From JBHELQ01 sp046262995 (lineage in GTDB: Bacteria; Actinomycetota; Thermoleophilia; Solirubrobacterales; Thermoleophilaceae): DNA of 64,000 nt. Positions 7,606-17,442 of this stretch are shown one piece after another (position 1 is the stretch's first letter; every line of letters starts with the position of its first letter). The notes below the pieces were generated by a model that did no database searches, had not been told where the DNA came from, and was given only the letters and a program-made list of their open reading frames with translations. The position numbers and the translations under genes are program-made. The stretch lies in NCBI GenBank assembly GCA_046262995.1, contig JBHELQ010000118.1, forward strand, positions 3,782 to 67,781, written 5' to 3'.

Positions 7606-9150
7606 TCAACCGCTGAAGGCGCCCGCCAGCGAGCTGCCCACGTCCCTGGCGGCGTCGAACAGCGGTCCCGGCACGATTCCCAGGGCGACCGTGAGCGCGG
7701 CGCAGACGACGGCCACGACCAGGAGCTCCGGCTGGGCCCGCGCGTCCGCCTCGGGTGACCAGCCCGCGACCGGCCTGACCCGGCGCCGGGGCAGGGTCGG
7801 CAGCTCCACCTCGTAGCCCCCCATCCACATCACGGCGATCACGCGCAGGTAGTAGGCGAGCGAGATCACCGAGCCGATCACGATCACGATTCCGAGCCAG
7901 GTGTAGTCGCCCGAGACCGACGCGTCGATCAAATAGAACTTGCCGATGAAGCCGCCGGTGGCCGGGAAGCCGGCCAGCGCGAGCATCGCGATCGTCATCG
8001 GCCACGCGAGCCACGGCTGGGCCATGCCCAGGTCCTCGAGCGAGGCCAGGTCGTCACCGTGCTCGGACACCCGCTCGCGCGCCGTGACCACCGCGAACGC
8101 GGCCATGTTCATCAGCAGGTAGACGGCGAGGTAGAAGACGGTCGCCTGCAGGCCGAGCCTGGTGCCGACCACGACGCCCGCCAGCAGGTAACCGGCCTGG
8201 GCCACGCCGGACCAGGCGAGCAGCCGCTTGAGCGAGCGCTGAGCGATCGCGCCCACGTTGCCGATCACGATCGTCGCGGTCGCCAGCACCGCCAGGGCGG
8301 GGGCCCAATCGGTCTGCGACGAGATCAGCGCCTGGTCGAAGAAGCGCAGGAAGACGGCTAACGCAGCGGCCTTGGTGGCGACTGCCATGAACGCGGTGAT
8401 CGGGGTCGGCGCGCCCTGGTAGACGTCGGGCGTCCATTGGTGGAAGGGCGCCACGGAGGCCTTGAAGGCCAGCCCCGTGGCCGACAGCGCGATGCCGGTC
8501 AGGAGCAACGGGTCGGACACCCCGACCTGCTTGCCGACCGCCGCGCCGATGGCGGCGAAATCGGTCGAGCCGGTCGCCCCGTAGATCAGGGCCAGCCCGT
8601 AGAGGAGCGTCGCCGAGCCGACCGAGCCGATCACCAGGTACTTGAGGCCGGCCTCGAGCGAGGTGCGCCGCCACAGCTCGGTGGCGCAGAGGACATAGAG
8701 CGGAATCGAGAGCAGCTCGATGCCGACGAACAGGGTGACCAGGTTCTCCGCCTCGGCGAGCACCACCATCCCGCTGATCGAACCGAGCAGGAGGGTGAGG
8801 TACTCCCCGCGGCCGACCTCGCGCATCGCGGCCGAGCGCAGCGACATAAGCACCGTGACGATGCCCGCGACGTAGAAGAGCATCGAGACCCCCAGGCCGA
8901 GCGCGTCCACGGACAGCGCGCCCTCGATGATCGGCTTCACGTCGCCCGGCTCCCAGACCCAGATCGTCAACCCGATAGCAGTGAGCAGGGCGGCGATCGT
9001 CATGGCCGGCAGCACGACCCGCTGCACGAGCCGCGCGCGCAGGAGCCCGGCCAGCAGCACCAGGATCGACCCGCCGGTGACCGCGATCAGCGGCGAGAGC
9101 GCCTTGTAGTCGACGTGGGGCGCCTGCACCTCGGCGAGGGGCAGGCTCAT
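7606..9150 (-). CDS. nuoN: NADH-quinone oxidoreductase subunit N
   Basis: This is one of three antiporter-like proton-pumping subunits in the membrane arm of complex I. The 514 residues form about 14 membrane helices of the Proton_antipo_M family. Hallmarks are VTLFVGIELLSIPLYVL (essential Glu in helix 5), LKYLVIGSVGSA, GLAFKASVAPFHQWTPDVYQ (conserved Lys and His), and RLLAWSGVAQAGYLLAG. It begins with an ATG that overlaps the nuoM stop (ATGA). It is the last recognised nuo gene; a possible short ORF and a hairpin follow. Confidence 0.95.
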   Translation of the reverse strand: MSLPLAEVQAPHVDYKALSPLIAVTGGSILVLLAGLLRARLVQRVVLPAMTIAALLTAIGLTIWVWEPGDVKPIIEGALSVDALGLGVSMLFYVAGIVTVLMSLRSAAMREVGRGEYLTLLLGSISGMVVLAEAENLVTLFVGIELLSIPLYVLCATELWRRTSLEAGLKYLVIGSVGSATLLYGLALIYGATGSTDFAAIGAAVGKQVGVSDPLLLTGIALSATGLAFKASVAPFHQWTPDVYQGAPTPITAFMAVATKAAALAVFLRFFDQALISSQTDWAPALAVLATATIVIGNVGAIAQRSLKRLLAWSGVAQAGYLLAGVVVGTRLGLQATVFYLAVYLLMNMAAFAVVTARERVSEHGDDLASLEDLGMAQPWLAWPMTIAMLALAGFPATGGFIGKFYLIDASVSGDYTWLGIVIVIGSVISLAYYLRVIAVMWMGGYEVELPTLPRRRVRPVAGWSPEADARAQPELLVVAVVCAALTVALGIVPGPLFDAARDVGSSLAGAFSG

Positions 9151-10625
9151 CTGATCACCGAGACCTCGGGATTGGCCGGCTTCAGCTTCGCCGTCGTCGC
9201 CGGTTCGCTGCGCCGCAGGACGAGCTGGGGATAGACGCCGAGCGCGACCACCACGGCCACGACGGGCGCGATCGCCGCCAGCTCCAGTCGCGCCAGCTCG
9301 CGCGACGCGACGGCCGGTCCCGGGCGGTTGTGCATCGTGCGCTGGAACAGCCGGATCACGTACACCGCCGCGAGCACGACGCCGGCGCTCGCCACCAGGC
9401 CGTAGACCAGCTTGTGCTCGAAGGCCCCGAACAGGATCAGGATCTCGCCGACGAAGTTCGGCGACCCCGGCATCGCCAGCGTCGCGAAGGCGACGATCAG
9501 GAACAGGGCCGCCAGCACGGGCGCGCGGTAGGCCATGCCGCCGAGCTCCGACAGCGACTCGCTGCCGCCGGCGCGGGTGGCGAGCGCGCCGATGATCAGG
9601 AACAGCGGCACCACCACCAGGCCGTGGCTCAGCATCTGCATGACGGCCCCCTGGGCGCCCTTCGGGTCGAGGGCGAAGATCCCCAACGTGATGAAGCCGA
9701 GCTGGGCGATCGAGGAGTAGGCAACCACCAGGCGGGCGTTGTCCTGCGAAAAGGCGAGCACCGAGCCGTACAGGATCGAGACGACTGCGATCACGATGAA
9801 GAGCTCCTGCCAGTGCTGCGCGCCCTGCGGCATGGTCGGAAGCACGATCCGCAGGAACCCGTAGACGCCGACCTTCGACAGCACCCCGGACAGGAGGGCC
9901 AGCACGGGGAGGGGGGTCGCGCGGTAGGTCTCGGGCACCCAGCCGTGCAGCGGGAAGAGCGGCGCCTTGACGAAGAAAGCCGCGGCGAACAGCAGCACGA
10001 TCCACTCCTGCGAGCCGGTCGGGAGGGAGCGCTGGGCGAGCTGGGCGAGCGAGAACGAGATCTGGCCGCCCTCGGGCGTGGCGAGCACCCCCAGCGCCAC
10101 GGCGCCCGCCAGCATCAACAGCGAGCCGGCCAACGTGTAGATCACGAACTTCGTGGTAGCGCGCACCCGGTCGCCGCTCCCGAAGCCGCCGATCAGGAAG
10201 TAGAACGGCACCAGCATCAGGTCGAAGAAGACGACGAACAGCGCCAGGTCCTGGGCGCAGAAGGCGCCGAGCACGGCGGTCTCGGCCAGGGCCAGGTGGA
10301 AGAAGAACAGCCGCGGTCGCCGGCCCTCGGTGAAGGCGGCCCAGAGGGTCGCCGGGACCCAGGCGATCGCGGTGAGCAGGATCAGGAACAGGTTCAGGCC
10401 GTCGACGCCGAGCTGGTAGCGGATGCCGAGCTCCGAGATCCAGCTGCGGTCGGTCACGTGCTGGAGCCCGGCCCGGCCGGAGTCGAAGTCGGCCAGGAAG
10501 GCGATGGCGTAGCCGAGCACGACAACCGCCGCGCCGAGCACGAGCCAGCGTGCGAGGCGGGCCGGCAGGGCCGCCGCGAGCAGGCCGGAGGCGAGCGGGA
10601 GGAAGATCAGGATCGACAGGTACAC
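9147..10625 (-). CDS. nuoM: NADH-quinone oxidoreductase subunit M
   Basis: This is an antiporter-like membrane subunit of complex I, 492 aa. Family features are GVDGLNLFLILLTAI near residue 74, FFDLMLVPFYFLIGGFG with the essential Glu position region before it, KFVIYTLAGSLLMLAGAV, FFVKAPLFPLHGWVPETY (Lys and His of the proton path) and ARLVVAYSSIAQLGFITLG. It has a GTG start, four bases after the nuoL stop. The 3' end overlaps nuoN by four bases. The neighbouring gene order L-M-N is canonical. Confidence 0.95.
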   Translation of the reverse strand: MYLSILIFLPLASGLLAAALPARLARWLVLGAAVVVLGYAIAFLADFDSGRAGLQHVTDRSWISELGIRYQLGVDGLNLFLILLTAIAWVPATLWAAFTEGRRPRLFFFHLALAETAVLGAFCAQDLALFVVFFDLMLVPFYFLIGGFGSGDRVRATTKFVIYTLAGSLLMLAGAVALGVLATPEGGQISFSLAQLAQRSLPTGSQEWIVLLFAAAFFVKAPLFPLHGWVPETYRATPLPVLALLSGVLSKVGVYGFLRIVLPTMPQGAQHWQELFIVIAVVSILYGSVLAFSQDNARLVVAYSSIAQLGFITLGIFALDPKGAQGAVMQMLSHGLVVVPLFLIIGALATRAGGSESLSELGGMAYRAPVLAALFLIVAFATLAMPGSPNFVGEILILFGAFEHKLVYGLVASAGVVLAAVYVIRLFQRTMHNRPGPAVASRELARLELAAIAPVVAVVVALGVYPQLVLRRSEPATTAKLKPANPEVSVIR

Positions 10626-10629
10626 GGCG

Positions 10630-12636
10630 CTACGAGCTCACGATCAGGAAGTAGAGGGCCAGGCCGGCGAGGCCCATCAGGAGCAGCAGCGCGTAGGCGC
10701 GCAGGTAGCCCGTCTGGATCGCGCGCGCGAAGGCCGTTCCAGCCCGCACGACGCCGGTCGCGCCGCCCACGACCGTCCCCTGGACGAAGTCGGTCTCGAT
10801 CACGTTGCGGCCCAGGCGGCCTGCCGCGGCGCCCGGCCGCACGAACACCGCGGCATAGAGCTCGTCGAAGTACCACTTGTTGACGAGGAAGGTGTGCAGC
10901 GCGTCGAGCCGCTCGCGCAGCTCGAGCCGCAGGGAGCGCCGTCGCATGTAGACGAGATACGCCAGGGCGATGCCCACGATGGAGACCAGGCCGCCGGCCA
11001 CCAGACCGATCAGCTCGGAGCCGTTCGTGGGCGCGGTGTCCGCGAAGCGCGAGTCCGCGAAGGTCGGCTCCAGGAAGGTCTCGAGCCAGTCGCTCGCGTA
11101 GGGGATCGCCACGATGCCCCCCACGACCGACAGGAGCGCGAGGGGCGCCATCGCCGCGCGCATCGGCCAGGCCCGCTCGGCGACGTGGTGCTCGGGCCCC
11201 GGGAAGCCGACGTCGGTGTCCTCGGGCTCGCCGCTGGCCGGGTTCTCCGGCTCGTGGTGCGCCAGCTGGCCGGCCTCGAGCTCACGCGCCTCTGGCACCG
11301 GCTCGCGGAAGAAGACGCGAAAGACCATGCGGAACGCGTAGAAGGCGGTCATGCCCGCGGCCAGGTAGCCGACGATCGCCAGCGCCCAGTAGCCGCCGCC
11401 GCGGTTGATGGCGAATGCCAGGATCTCGTCCTTCGAGAAGAACCCGGAGGTGAAGGGAAAGCCCGCCAGCGCCAGCGCGCCGATCGTGAAGGTGGCGAAG
11501 GTGAACGGCATCGCCTTGCGAAAGCCGCCCATGCGGTCGATCGACTGGTTGCCGGACATCGCGCCGATCACCGAGCCCGCGCCCATGAACAGCAGCGCCT
11601 TGAAGAAGGCGTGGGTCATCAGGTGGAACAGGCCGGCCCCATAGGCCGCCACCGACACGCCCATCACCATGTACCCGATCTGCGAGATCGTGGAGTAGGC
11701 GATGACCCGCTTCAGGTCGGTCACGACCAGGGCCACGCTCGCCGCGAACAGCAGCGTGGCGGCGCCGATGATCGCGGACACGTCGGCAGCCGCCGGCGCC
11801 TGCTCGAACAGGGGGTGCATGCGGGCGATCAGGTAGACGCCCGCGGTGACCATCGTCGCGGCGTGGATCAGTGCCGAGACGGGCGTCGGGCCCTCCATCG
11901 CGTCCGGCAGCCAGGTGTGGAGCGGCAGCTGCGCGGACTTCGCGAAGGCGCCGACGAGCAGCAACAGGCAGGCTGCGACCAGGGTGGCGTCGTTGCGGGC
12001 GAAGACCTCGCCCGTCTTGCCGAACACGCCCGCGTAGTCGAGCGCCCCGGTCTTGTCGAGCAGCAGGAAGGCGGCGACCACCATGCCGACGTCCCCGATC
12101 ACGTTGATCACGAAGGCCTTGATGCCGGCGTACGTGGCCGTCCCGCGCCGATACCAGTAGGAGATCAGCAGGAACGACGCCGCCCCGACGAACGCCCAGC
12201 CGACGATCAGGATCACGAAGTTCGCCGCCAGGACCAGCAGCAGCATCGAGAACACGAAGTAGTTCAGGTACGCGAAGTAGCGCGCGTAGCCGCGGTCGGA
12301 GTCCATATAGGCGACCGAGTAGACGTGGATCAGGAAAGAGACCCCGCTCACGACCAGGCACATGAACACCGACAGCGGGTCGATCAGGATCGAGAGGTCG
12401 ACCTTGAAGTCCGCGGTGCTGGCATAGGTCCAGGCCGAGTCGACCAGGTGCCGTTTGGACGCCGGCTCGCCGAGCATGTCGAAGAAGGCGCCGAGGCTCG
12501 CCAGGAACGAGCCGAGGATCGCGGCGCTGGCGATCCAGCCCGGGAGGCGGCCGGGCAGCCAGCGCCAGCCGAGGCCCACGACCAGCATCCCCGCCAGCGG
12601 GTAGGCGAGGATCAGCCAGCCCCAGGTCGGACTCAC
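10630..12636 (-). CDS. nuoL: NADH-quinone oxidoreductase subunit L
   Basis: This is the distal antiporter-like subunit of complex I, 668 aa. It has the long C-terminal lateral helix region in addition to the antiporter core. Motifs are LSILIDPLSVFMCLVVSGVS, YFVFSMLLLVLAANF, KSAQLPLHTWLPDAMEGPTPVSALIHAATMV (split here by residues of the conserved K/H network), and RVIAYSTISQIGYMVMG. A hydrophilic loop rich in Glu/Pro (about residues 455-480) precedes the last helices. The start ATG overlaps the nuoK stop by four bases. Confidence 0.95.
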   Translation of the reverse strand: MSPTWGWLILAYPLAGMLVVGLGWRWLPGRLPGWIASAAILGSFLASLGAFFDMLGEPASKRHLVDSAWTYASTADFKVDLSILIDPLSVFMCLVVSGVSFLIHVYSVAYMDSDRGYARYFAYLNYFVFSMLLLVLAANFVILIVGWAFVGAASFLLISYWYRRGTATYAGIKAFVINVIGDVGMVVAAFLLLDKTGALDYAGVFGKTGEVFARNDATLVAACLLLLVGAFAKSAQLPLHTWLPDAMEGPTPVSALIHAATMVTAGVYLIARMHPLFEQAPAAADVSAIIGAATLLFAASVALVVTDLKRVIAYSTISQIGYMVMGVSVAAYGAGLFHLMTHAFFKALLFMGAGSVIGAMSGNQSIDRMGGFRKAMPFTFATFTIGALALAGFPFTSGFFSKDEILAFAINRGGGYWALAIVGYLAAGMTAFYAFRMVFRVFFREPVPEARELEAGQLAHHEPENPASGEPEDTDVGFPGPEHHVAERAWPMRAAMAPLALLSVVGGIVAIPYASDWLETFLEPTFADSRFADTAPTNGSELIGLVAGGLVSIVGIALAYLVYMRRRSLRLELRERLDALHTFLVNKWYFDELYAAVFVRPGAAAGRLGRNVIETDFVQGTVVGGATGVVRAGTAFARAIQTGYLRAYALLLLMGLAGLALYFLIVSS

Positions 12637-12932
12637 CCTCGGAGCTCCGACATCTCGTCGACGTCGATGGGCAGCCGGTTGCGGTACATCGCGACGATGA
12701 TCCCCAAGCCGATCACGACCTCACAGGCCGCGATCACCATCACGATCAGCGCGAACACCTGCCCCGCCCCGTTCCCATACATGCGCGCGAAGGCGACCAG
12801 CGCGAGGTTGCCGGCGTTCAGCATCAGCTCCAGGCAGAGCAGGACGACGAGCGGGTTGCGGCGCGTCAGCACACCGGCCGCGCCGATGCAGAAGATGAAC
12901 GCCGACAGGACGACGAACCAGACGACGTCCAC
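12633..12932 (-). CDS. nuoK: NADH-quinone oxidoreductase subunit K
   Basis: This 99-residue, three-helix membrane subunit of complex I sits next to NuoJ in the E-channel. The conserved acidic residues are visible in VVLLCLELMLNAGNLALVA (helix 2 Glu) and IVMVIAACEVVIGLGIIV (helix 3 Glu). Length and helix spacing match the family. Its start directly abuts the nuoJ stop and its stop overlaps the nuoL start. Confidence 0.95.
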   Translation of the reverse strand: MDVVWFVVLSAFIFCIGAAGVLTRRNPLVVLLCLELMLNAGNLALVAFARMYGNGAGQVFALIVMVIAACEVVIGLGIIVAMYRNRLPIDVDEMSELRG

Positions 12933-13463
12933 CTACGCAGCCTCCTCTTCCAGGCCTCGCCGCCGGCGCGCGAGCACGACCGCCCCCACCGCGGCGATCA
13001 GCAGCAGGTACGAGGCCGCCTCGAACGCCACCAGGAACTTGCTGAGCAGCAGGCCGCCGACCTGGCCCGGCGAGCCGAAGCCGGCTCCGACGTCGGCGCC
13101 GCGACTGTCGAGCGCGCCCAGGCTCGAGCCCACGATCGCGATCGTCAGCTCCACGAGCAGTGCCAGGGCGAACAGCGGTCCGACGGAGGAGATCGGGCCC
13201 GAGTCGGGGCGCAGCGGCTCGTCGGCGCCGCCGATGTAGGCGACGACGAACACGTACAGCACCATCACCGCTCCGGCGTACACGACGACCTGTGCCGCGG
13301 CGATGAAGGCAGCCCGCATGAGCAGGAACAGGACCGCCAGGGCGATCAGATGCCCGACCAGGGCGAGCACGCTGAAGAACGGGTTGCGAAGCAGGACGAC
13401 CCCGAGCGCGCCGCCGAGCGCCAGCCCGCCGGCGAGGAAGAACATCGCCTGCTCGAACCACAC
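12933..13463 (-). CDS. nuoJ: NADH-quinone oxidoreductase subunit J
   Basis: This is a five-helix membrane subunit of complex I, 176 aa. Recognisable segments are LALGGALGVVLLRNPFFSVL and AAQVVVYAGAVMVLYVFVV (the pi-bulge helix region). I chose the GTG at 13463 because GGAG lies eight bases upstream and the protein then opens like other NuoJ proteins. An ATG at 13445 would cut six residues. It lies five bases after nuoI. Confidence 0.93.
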   Translation of the reverse strand: MWFEQAMFFLAGGLALGGALGVVLLRNPFFSVLALVGHLIALAVLFLLMRAAFIAAAQVVVYAGAVMVLYVFVVAYIGGADEPLRPDSGPISSVGPLFALALLVELTIAIVGSSLGALDSRGADVGAGFGSPGQVGGLLLSKFLVAFEAASYLLLIAAVGAVVLARRRRGLEEEAA

Positions 13464-13468
13464 TGCGG

Positions 13469-13996
13469 CTACTCCCCCTCGCGCCGCAACGGCGTGTGCT
13501 CCGGCGGGTCCGCGAGCAGCATCTCCTTCGTGAAGATCAGGTCGGAGCGCTCGTAGTCCGCCAGCTCGTAGTCGTTGCCCATCGTGATCGCGTCGAACGG
13601 GCAGGCGACCTCGCAATAGCCGCAGAAGATGCAACGGGTCATGTTGATCTCGTAGACGGCGGCGTAGCGCTCTCCGGCCGAGACCTGGTTGTCGGGGGTG
13701 TTCTCGGCCGCGACGACGCGGATGCACTCGGCCGGGCAGGCGGCAACGCACAGGGAGCAGCCGACGCATTTCTCAAGCCCCGTCTCCTCGAAGCGCTGGA
13801 GCTTGTGGCGGCCGCGGAAGCGCGGGTAGACCGGCGTCTTCTCCTCCGGGTACTGGATCGTTACCGGCCCCTCGGCGAGGCGGCCGAACGTGGTGCGCAG
13901 CCCGCGCAGCGTCTCCCCGAAGGCCCGGTAGACGGCCCCCACCCCGCCCGGCTCCGGGCCGCGGGGCACCTGGACGATGTCGTCGCGCCAGTCCAT
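13469..13996 (-). CDS. nuoI: NADH-quinone oxidoreductase subunit I (2x[4Fe-4S])
   Basis: This peripheral-arm subunit (TYKY/Nqo9) carries clusters N6a and N6b that pass electrons towards NuoB. Both ferredoxin motifs are intact: CVGCSLCVAACP and, about 40 residues later, CIFCGYCEVACP. There are 175 residues, including an N-terminal amphipathic helix and an acidic C-terminal tail. The ATG start shares one base with the nuoH TGA stop. Confidence 0.95.
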   Translation of the reverse strand: MDWRDDIVQVPRGPEPGGVGAVYRAFGETLRGLRTTFGRLAEGPVTIQYPEEKTPVYPRFRGRHKLQRFEETGLEKCVGCSLCVAACPAECIRVVAAENTPDNQVSAGERYAAVYEINMTRCIFCGYCEVACPFDAITMGNDYELADYERSDLIFTKEMLLADPPEHTPLRREGE

Positions 13997-14976
13997 CACG
14001 TGGCCACGAAGACCGCCGTCACCAGGACGTTGAGCGTGGCCAGGGGCAGCAGCACCTTCCAGCCGAGCGCCATCAGCTGGTCGTAGCGCAGGCGCGGGAG
14101 GCTCGCCCTGACCCAGATGAAGACGAACACGAGCGAGAAGATCTTGAGCAGCATCCAGATGGGGGCGAGCCCTTCCGGCCCGGGTCCGCGCCAGCCGCCG
14201 AGGAAGCAGGCCGACGCGATCGCCGAGACCACGATCACCTCGATGTACTCGGCCATGAAGTACGAGCCGAAGCGCATGCCGCCGAACTCGGTGTTGAAGC
14301 CCTGCACAAGCTCGGCGTCGGCTTCCGGGAGGTCGAAGGGCGGCCTGGCCGATTCCGCGAAGCCGGCGATCAGGAAGATGCAGAAGCCGACGAACTGGGG
14401 CACGATGAACCAGATCGAGCCCTGGTGCTCGACGATGTCCACCAGCGACAGCGAGCCCGCGGTCATCGCCACGCCGAGCAGCGACAGGCCGATCGCGACC
14501 TCGTACGAGATCAGCTGGGCGGCGGCTCGCATCGCGCCCAGGAACGAGTACTTGGAGCCCGAGGCCCAGCCGCCGAGCACGAGCCCGTAGAAGGCGAGCG
14601 AGCCGAAGGCGAAGAAGTAGAGCAGCCCGATCGGCACATCGATGCCGTAGAGGCCGAACTCGCCTCCCCAGGCGTCGAATGGCCCGAACGGGATGATCGC
14701 CAGCGTCGCGACCGAGGTGAGGATCGGGATGATCGGAGCGAGCGCCATCATCCACGGCACGGCGGTCTCGGGGGCCGACTGCTCCTTCGACAGCAGCTTG
14801 AGCACGTCGGCCAGCGGCTGCAGCAGGCCGCGAGGTCCGACCCGGTTCGGCCCGATCCGCGACTGGAAGCGCCCCAACAGCTTGCGCTCGGCCAGCAGCA
14901 CCAGTGGAACGATCTGAAGGATCACCGCGAAGATCACGATGGTCTTGACGACCTGGACCAGCGTGGTCTCGATCAC
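13996..14976 (-). CDS. nuoH: NADH-quinone oxidoreductase subunit H
   Basis: This membrane subunit forms the quinone-binding chamber with NuoB and NuoD. Its 326 residues make about eight helices. Family motifs are LLAERKLLGRFQSRIGPNRVGP, ISYEVAIGLSLLGV, and the strongly conserved loop AESARPPFDLPEADAELVQG followed by NTEFGG. The GTG start overlaps the nuoG TGA (GTGA). Confidence 0.95.
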   Translation of the reverse strand: MIETTLVQVVKTIVIFAVILQIVPLVLLAERKLLGRFQSRIGPNRVGPRGLLQPLADVLKLLSKEQSAPETAVPWMMALAPIIPILTSVATLAIIPFGPFDAWGGEFGLYGIDVPIGLLYFFAFGSLAFYGLVLGGWASGSKYSFLGAMRAAAQLISYEVAIGLSLLGVAMTAGSLSLVDIVEHQGSIWFIVPQFVGFCIFLIAGFAESARPPFDLPEADAELVQGFNTEFGGMRFGSYFMAEYIEVIVVSAIASACFLGGWRGPGPEGLAPIWMLLKIFSLVFVFIWVRASLPRLRYDQLMALGWKVLLPLATLNVLVTAVFVAT

Positions 14977-17438
14977 GCCTTGCGCACCTCCACGGGGCCG
15001 GCGGCGATCTCCTCGCCGACCAGGAACACGCTTCCGGCCGGCACCGCCGAGCGGGGCGCGGCGGTCGCCCTGAGGCTCGTGCCGTTCGACGACAGCACGA
15101 TCTCGTCCCCGCCGTCGACGCCGAGGGTGCGGGCGTCGTCGACCGACAGCTCCACGCGTCGCCCGGGCGACAGGAAGCGCAGCGATGGCGCGTGGCGGAC
15201 CTCCGGGCCTCCCCACAGCGACGGAGCCGCGCCGACCCTGAGCCCCTCCGCAGGTTCCGGCGGATCCTCGAGCGGGCCGGCGTCCGGCTCGGCGTCGGGC
15301 GCGGCCGACGCCGCCTCGCGCTCCTGCCAGCGCACGCCCTGGCCACCGATCTCGTCGAGCGTCAGGCCCGCGTAGAACGGCACGGCCTCCGCCACAGCCG
15401 CCGTGACCGCCGAGGCGCCCGCTGCCTCCAGCGGCGCGTCGAGTCGCTCGCAGAGCTCGGCCAGCACGCTCCACCCGGGCTCTACCTGGCCGGGATGCCC
15501 CGTCGTCTGGCGCACGCGCTGGACGCGCCCGTCTGGGTGCGTCAGGGTTCCCTCCTTCTCCGCGTACGACTCGGCCGGGAACACGACGTCGGCGTGATGA
15601 TCGAGCCGCTCGTCACGGAAGCTCGCGAAGGCGATCACCGCGTCCGCGCGTTCCAGCGCCTCGGCGGGCGCCTCTGCCTGGAACAGCAGGACGGCTCGCA
15701 GCTCTTCGCCGAGCCCGGCGAGGATCTCCGGCGCCGGCAGGCCGGCCGTGGCCGCGTCGCTCAGGCCGGGCCCGAGGTTCGGCACGCATCCGGCCTCGCG
15801 CAACCCGCGTCCGTTGCAGGCGGTCGGGATCTCGATCAGGCCCGCGCCCTCCCTGCCGCCCAGACCGAGCGCACTGGTCATGGCCAGCAGCGCCTCCATC
15901 GCCTGCCCGCCGCGTGCGCCCTGCGAGAGGCGCTCCCCCCACAGGACGACGATCTGCTGGGCGCTCCGGAGCAGCTCCGCGGCCTCGCGCACGGCCTGCC
16001 CGGCGTCCCCGTTCTGCGACGGCGCGCCGGGACGGAAGCCGCGGGAGGCGCCTGCCCGGCGTGCCAGCTCGGCCAGGTCCTTGCCCGCCCCGCGCGGCGA
16101 GCCGAGCGCGGCGACCAGGGCCACCAGCAATGCCTCGTCGGCGCCCGGCGCATAGCGAAGCGACGCGGTGGCGCTCGCGTCGAGCGTGGACGGCCGGCTG
16201 GTGGCGACGACCAGCTGCGCTCCGTTGCGGCGCACTGCCTTGCGCACGCGCAGGTCGAGGATCGGCGCCTCGTCGACCAGCTCGCTGCCTAGCACGACGA
16301 TCGCGTCTGCGAACTCGATGTCAGGCACCGCGGCCGCCAGCTCGGGGCGCGCCAGCACACGGGCGTGTTGGGGCTTCAGCGACCCCCCCGACCGGGAGTC
16401 GACGTGCGGCGAGCCGAGCCCGTTGCGCAGCAGGTGCTGGAGCAGGAAGCCCTCCTCGTTCGTGGCCTGGCCGCCGGCGATCGCGGCCGAACGCTCGCCC
16501 GCCTTCTCGAGCGCCGCCGCCGCCTCGGAGAGCGCCCGCTCCCAGGACACCTCACGCAGCGAGCCGCCGTCGCGCATGAGCGGTGCCGTGATCCGCTCCT
16601 TCGCCCCGATCGACTGATACGCGAAGCGGCCCTTGTCGCACAGCCAGCCGTCGTCGACGTCGTGGTTGTCGCGCGCGAGCACGCGCACGACGCGCGAGTC
16701 GTCGCGGATCGTCAGCTTCACGTTGCACTGGCTGGGGCAGAGCGTGCAGATCGTCCCCGCCTCCTCGACGTCCCAGGGACGCGCCCGGAAGCGATAGGCC
16801 GTCGAGGTCAGCGCGCCGACGGGGCAGAGCTCGATGATGTTGCCGCTGAACGGGGCCACGTAGGGCCGCCCGTCGTGCGTGCCCACGAAGGTGTGGTCGC
16901 CGCGCTCGAGGAAGACGAGCTGATGGTCCTCCGCCACCTCCTGCGAGAAGCGAACGCAGCGGTAGCAGAGGATGCACCGCTCGCGGTCGATCGCCACGAG
17001 CGGCGACAGCTCGAGCGGCTTCTTGAAGTGGCGCTTCGGCTCGATGTAGCGGGAACGCCCGGCGCCCCAGCCGAACGAGATGTCCTGGAGCGGGCACTCG
17101 CCGCCCTTGTCGCAAACCGGGCAGTCGAGCGGGTGGTTGATGAGCAGGAACTCCACGATGGCGTTCTGCGCCTGCTTGACCTGGTCCGAGGTGGTCGTGA
17201 CGACCATGCCGTCCTTGACGGGGGTCGAGCACGAGGTCTGGAGCTTCGGCATGCCCTCGATCTCGACCAGGCACATGCGGCAGGCGCCTACCGGCTGGCC
17301 TAGCTTCGGCTCGTAGCAGAAGTAGGGGATCTCGACGTCGCCGTGCTTGGCCGCGTCGACGAGCATCGAGCCCTCCGGCGCGCGCACCTCGCGCCCGTCG
17401 ATCTCGAAGGTGATCCAGGTCTCCTCGGGGCGGGCCAT
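14973..17438 (-). CDS. nuoG: NADH-quinone oxidoreductase subunit G
   Basis: This is the largest peripheral subunit, 821 aa. The N-terminal 250 residues bind four clusters: [2Fe-2S] N1b (CYEPKLGQPVGACRMC, with a later Cys in KLQTSCS), N5 with a His ligand (HPLDCPVCDKGGECPL), N4 (CILCYRCVRFSQ, with a further Cys in ELCPVG), and the extra N7 site (CTLCPSQC with a distant Cys in GWLCDKG). The remaining part is molybdopterin-oxidoreductase-like but lacks an obvious catalytic cofactor site, as usual in NuoG. The middle region is Ala-rich and divergent. It is four bases from nuoF and overlaps nuoH by four bases. Confidence 0.95.
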   Translation of the reverse strand: MARPEETWITFEIDGREVRAPEGSMLVDAAKHGDVEIPYFCYEPKLGQPVGACRMCLVEIEGMPKLQTSCSTPVKDGMVVTTTSDQVKQAQNAIVEFLLINHPLDCPVCDKGGECPLQDISFGWGAGRSRYIEPKRHFKKPLELSPLVAIDRERCILCYRCVRFSQEVAEDHQLVFLERGDHTFVGTHDGRPYVAPFSGNIIELCPVGALTSTAYRFRARPWDVEEAGTICTLCPSQCNVKLTIRDDSRVVRVLARDNHDVDDGWLCDKGRFAYQSIGAKERITAPLMRDGGSLREVSWERALSEAAAALEKAGERSAAIAGGQATNEEGFLLQHLLRNGLGSPHVDSRSGGSLKPQHARVLARPELAAAVPDIEFADAIVVLGSELVDEAPILDLRVRKAVRRNGAQLVVATSRPSTLDASATASLRYAPGADEALLVALVAALGSPRGAGKDLAELARRAGASRGFRPGAPSQNGDAGQAVREAAELLRSAQQIVVLWGERLSQGARGGQAMEALLAMTSALGLGGREGAGLIEIPTACNGRGLREAGCVPNLGPGLSDAATAGLPAPEILAGLGEELRAVLLFQAEAPAEALERADAVIAFASFRDERLDHHADVVFPAESYAEKEGTLTHPDGRVQRVRQTTGHPGQVEPGWSVLAELCERLDAPLEAAGASAVTAAVAEAVPFYAGLTLDEIGGQGVRWQEREAASAAPDAEPDAGPLEDPPEPAEGLRVGAAPSLWGGPEVRHAPSLRFLSPGRRVELSVDDARTLGVDGGDEIVLSSNGTSLRATAAPRSAVPAGSVFLVGEEIAAGPVEVRKA

Positions 17439-17442
17439 CTAC

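Noticed and set aside
9151..10005. N-terminal extension of nuoN over nuoM
   Set aside because: The frame is open only because of high G+C. The ATG at 9150 overlaps the nuoM stop and matches the NuoN start.
10894..13239. A 781-codon open frame antisense to nuoL, nuoK and nuoJ
   Set aside because: Its product is a run of Arg, His, Asp and Gln from G+C-rich antisense sequence, with no family motif. The minus strand encodes clear complex I subunits.
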